NCBI GenBank assembly: GCA_015662935.1
Contig: DQTF01000066.1
Location: 1 to 6,428 of the forward strand
From: Crocinitomicaceae bacterium
GTDB lineage: Bacteria; Bacteroidota; Bacteroidia; Flavobacteriales_D; Crocinitomicaceae
DNA length: 6,428 nucleotides
Direction: 5' to 3'
The stretch's first letter is position 1. The number at the start of each line of letters is the position of its first letter. The notes under the pieces are model-generated. The model worked only from the letters and a program-made list of their open reading frames with translations. It did no database searches and had not been told where the DNA came from. Both the position numbers and the translations under genes were made by a program. Shown here one piece after another: positions 5,656 to 6,428 of the stretch.

Positions 5656-5826
5656 TGTCATGTATTTTCTGACTAAAAAAAAACTTATTCAATACCTGTC
5701 TAAAAATACTCTCCCTGATACTTGCATAATTTTGCACGCTGATTGAAGCAAATAAGTTCCACCTTCTAAATTTCTTAATTATACATTCTACACGCTAACA
5801 ACTATTCATTTTAACACCTTTAAGTC

Positions 5827-5934
5827 CTCAACTAGACATTACACAGAGAGCCACAGAGAAGGCACAGAGGTTTGCAGATCCATGTTGATCTATGTAGTAT
5901 TCACCTCTCACCTTTCAATTCTCAACTATACATT
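5827..5934. repeat. Pair of 14-bp direct repeats flanking the CACAGAG array
   Basis: CTCAACTAGACATT at 5827-5840 and CTCAACTATACATT at 5921-5934 differ at one base and bracket the CACAGAG array. They are 94 bp apart, start to start. They may be boundaries of a small repeat unit, or members of a low-complexity family of ctcaac/caattctc strings. Confidence 0.55.
5842..5869. repeat. Three direct CACAGAG repeats at near-helical spacing
   Basis: Copies of CACAGAG start at 5842, 5852 and 5863, so they are spaced 10 and 11 bp apart, close to one helical turn. I recall similar intergenic CACAGAG strings scattered through other Bacteroidota genomes, but no function is known to me. Confidence 0.75.
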
Positions 5935-5946
5935 TACTCTACAGAG

Positions 5947-5976
5947 TTTGTCGAAGTGCTAATTTTTCTATCTTTA
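5947..5976 (+). promoter_or_regulatory. Promoter of the transaldolase gene
   Basis: TTTG at 5947-5950 (full -33 match), 18 bp, then TATCTTTA at 5969-5976 (one mismatch to TAnnTTTG). Transcription would start near 5982, giving a leader of about 15 nt, A-rich and without a Shine-Dalgarno sequence, as is usual in this phylum. Confidence 0.6.
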
Positions 5977-5996
5977 CAGAAAACTAAAAATCAACT

Positions 5997-6428
5997 ATGA
6001 AATTCTTTATTGACACTGCTAACCTTGATGAAATTAAAGAAGCGAATGCGCTTGGAATCCTTGACGGTGTAACAACCAATCCATCATTAATGGCAAAAGA
6101 AGGAATCACTGGAGAAAAAAACATATTAAATCATTACATCGATATTTGTAACATAGTAGATGGTCCAGTTAGTGCGGAAGTAATTTCTACTGACTTTGAA
6201 GGAATTGTACGTGAAGGGCAACATCTTTCTGGATTGCACGAGAATATTGTTGTAAAAGTTCCGATGATTTTAGAAGGTATTAAAGCAATCAAGTATTTTT
6301 CTTCAAAAGGAATTAAAACAAATTGTACTTTAATATTCTCCGCTGGACAAGCATTAATCGCTGCAAAGGCTGGAGCAACTTACATATCTCCGTTTTTAGG
6401 TCGATTAGACGACATCTCTGTAAATGGG
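5997..6428 (+). CDS. tal: Transaldolase, TalC/FSA-like short type (3' end outside window)
   Basis: The frame opens at ATG 5997 and runs without a stop to the last base, giving 144 residues of a family of about 215-220. Transaldolase moves a dihydroxyacetone unit between sugar phosphates in the non-oxidative pentose phosphate pathway, in the cytoplasm. Landmarks are the N-terminal MKFFIDTANLDEI, GVTTNPSLMAKEG (24-36), the Schiff-base Lys87 in NIVVKVPMI, TNCTLIFSAGQALIAAKAGA (108-127), and YISPFLGRLDD (129-139). Two residues that separate the related fructose-6-phosphate aldolase from transaldolase favour transaldolase here: Glu61 in SAEVIST (Gln59 in E. coli FsaA) and Phe133 (Tyr131 in FsaA). 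It has its own promoter behind the repeat-containing intergenic region. The rest of the barrel cannot be judged. Confidence 0.95.
   Translation, partial: MKFFIDTANLDEIKEANALGILDGVTTNPSLMAKEGITGEKNILNHYIDICNIVDGPVSAEVISTDFEGIVREGQHLSGLHENIVVKVPMILEGIKAIKYFSSKGIKTNCTLIFSAGQALIAAKAGATYISPFLGRLDDISVNG

Larger units (their letters stand above)
5657..5996. other. Gene-free intergenic stretch with short repeats
   Basis: About 340 bp between the SRP RNA terminator and the transaldolase start. I see no coding frame with a recognisable protein and no further RNA gene. The first part (5657-5820) is AT-rich without clear structure. The second part holds a triple CACAGAG repeat (5842-5869), a near-identical 14-mer on each side of it (5827-5840 and 5921-5934), a small inverted repeat AGATC/GATCT (5876-5891), a TTTGTCGAAG motif (5947-5956), and the transaldolase promoter. 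Confidence 0.7.

Noticed and set aside
5827..5934. CRISPR array or insertion-sequence end
   Set aside because: The repeat units are only 7 or 14 bp, spacers are absent or too short, and there is no cas gene or transposase nearby.

Overview
The window looks like an AT-rich chromosomal segment from a Bacteroidota bacterium, most likely a flavobacterium-like member (Flavobacteriales in the broad sense). The evidence is the set of families present (DUF4294, the long Bacteroidota-type GAPDH tail, a LuxC-like acyl-CoA reductase divergent from a dicluster ferredoxin), the A-rich leaders without Shine-Dalgarno sequences, and Bacteroidota-type promoter boxes (TTTG, about 19 bp, TAnnTTTG) in front of several genes. 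No rRNA, tRNA, transposase, CRISPR or phage gene is visible.

Layout. 2-304: 3' end of a GAPDH gene (+), closed by a perfect 19-bp hairpin (317-360) that also ends the convergent minus-strand pair. 373-1541 (-): a small cysteine-containing lipoprotein followed 5 nt later by an AlkD-like HEAT-repeat protein. 1618-2262 (+): secreted DUF4294 protein with a very basic tail and its own terminator. 2314-3926 (+): two tandem paralogous membrane-anchored TerB + J-domain (DjlA-like) proteins joined by an ATGA overlap. 3923-4972 (-): acyl-CoA reductase whose stop codon overlaps the stop of the second DjlA-like gene. 5087-5440 (+): ferredoxin with two [4Fe-4S] motifs, then a terminator. 5551-5655 (+): small SRP RNA with a well-placed promoter. 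5657-5996: gene-free stretch holding short repeats. 5997-6428 (+): 5' part of a TalC-type transaldolase that runs off the window.

How the genes fit together. Most of this is housekeeping: GAPDH and transaldolase serve central carbon metabolism, and SRP RNA serves membrane targeting. The acyl-CoA reductase and ferredoxin share a 114-bp divergent control region, which suggests but does not prove a link between fatty-acyl and redox metabolism. The least ordinary element is the tandem DjlA-like pair: two co-translated membrane J-proteins with nearly the same J-domain and strongly diverged TerB domains, which suggests two client or sensor specificities feeding one Hsp70 (DnaK). I see no convincing new defence or mobile system. 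The other points worth a second look are the repeat-rich region ahead of the transaldolase gene and unusual start and stop arrangements around the DjlA pair and the acyl-CoA reductase.
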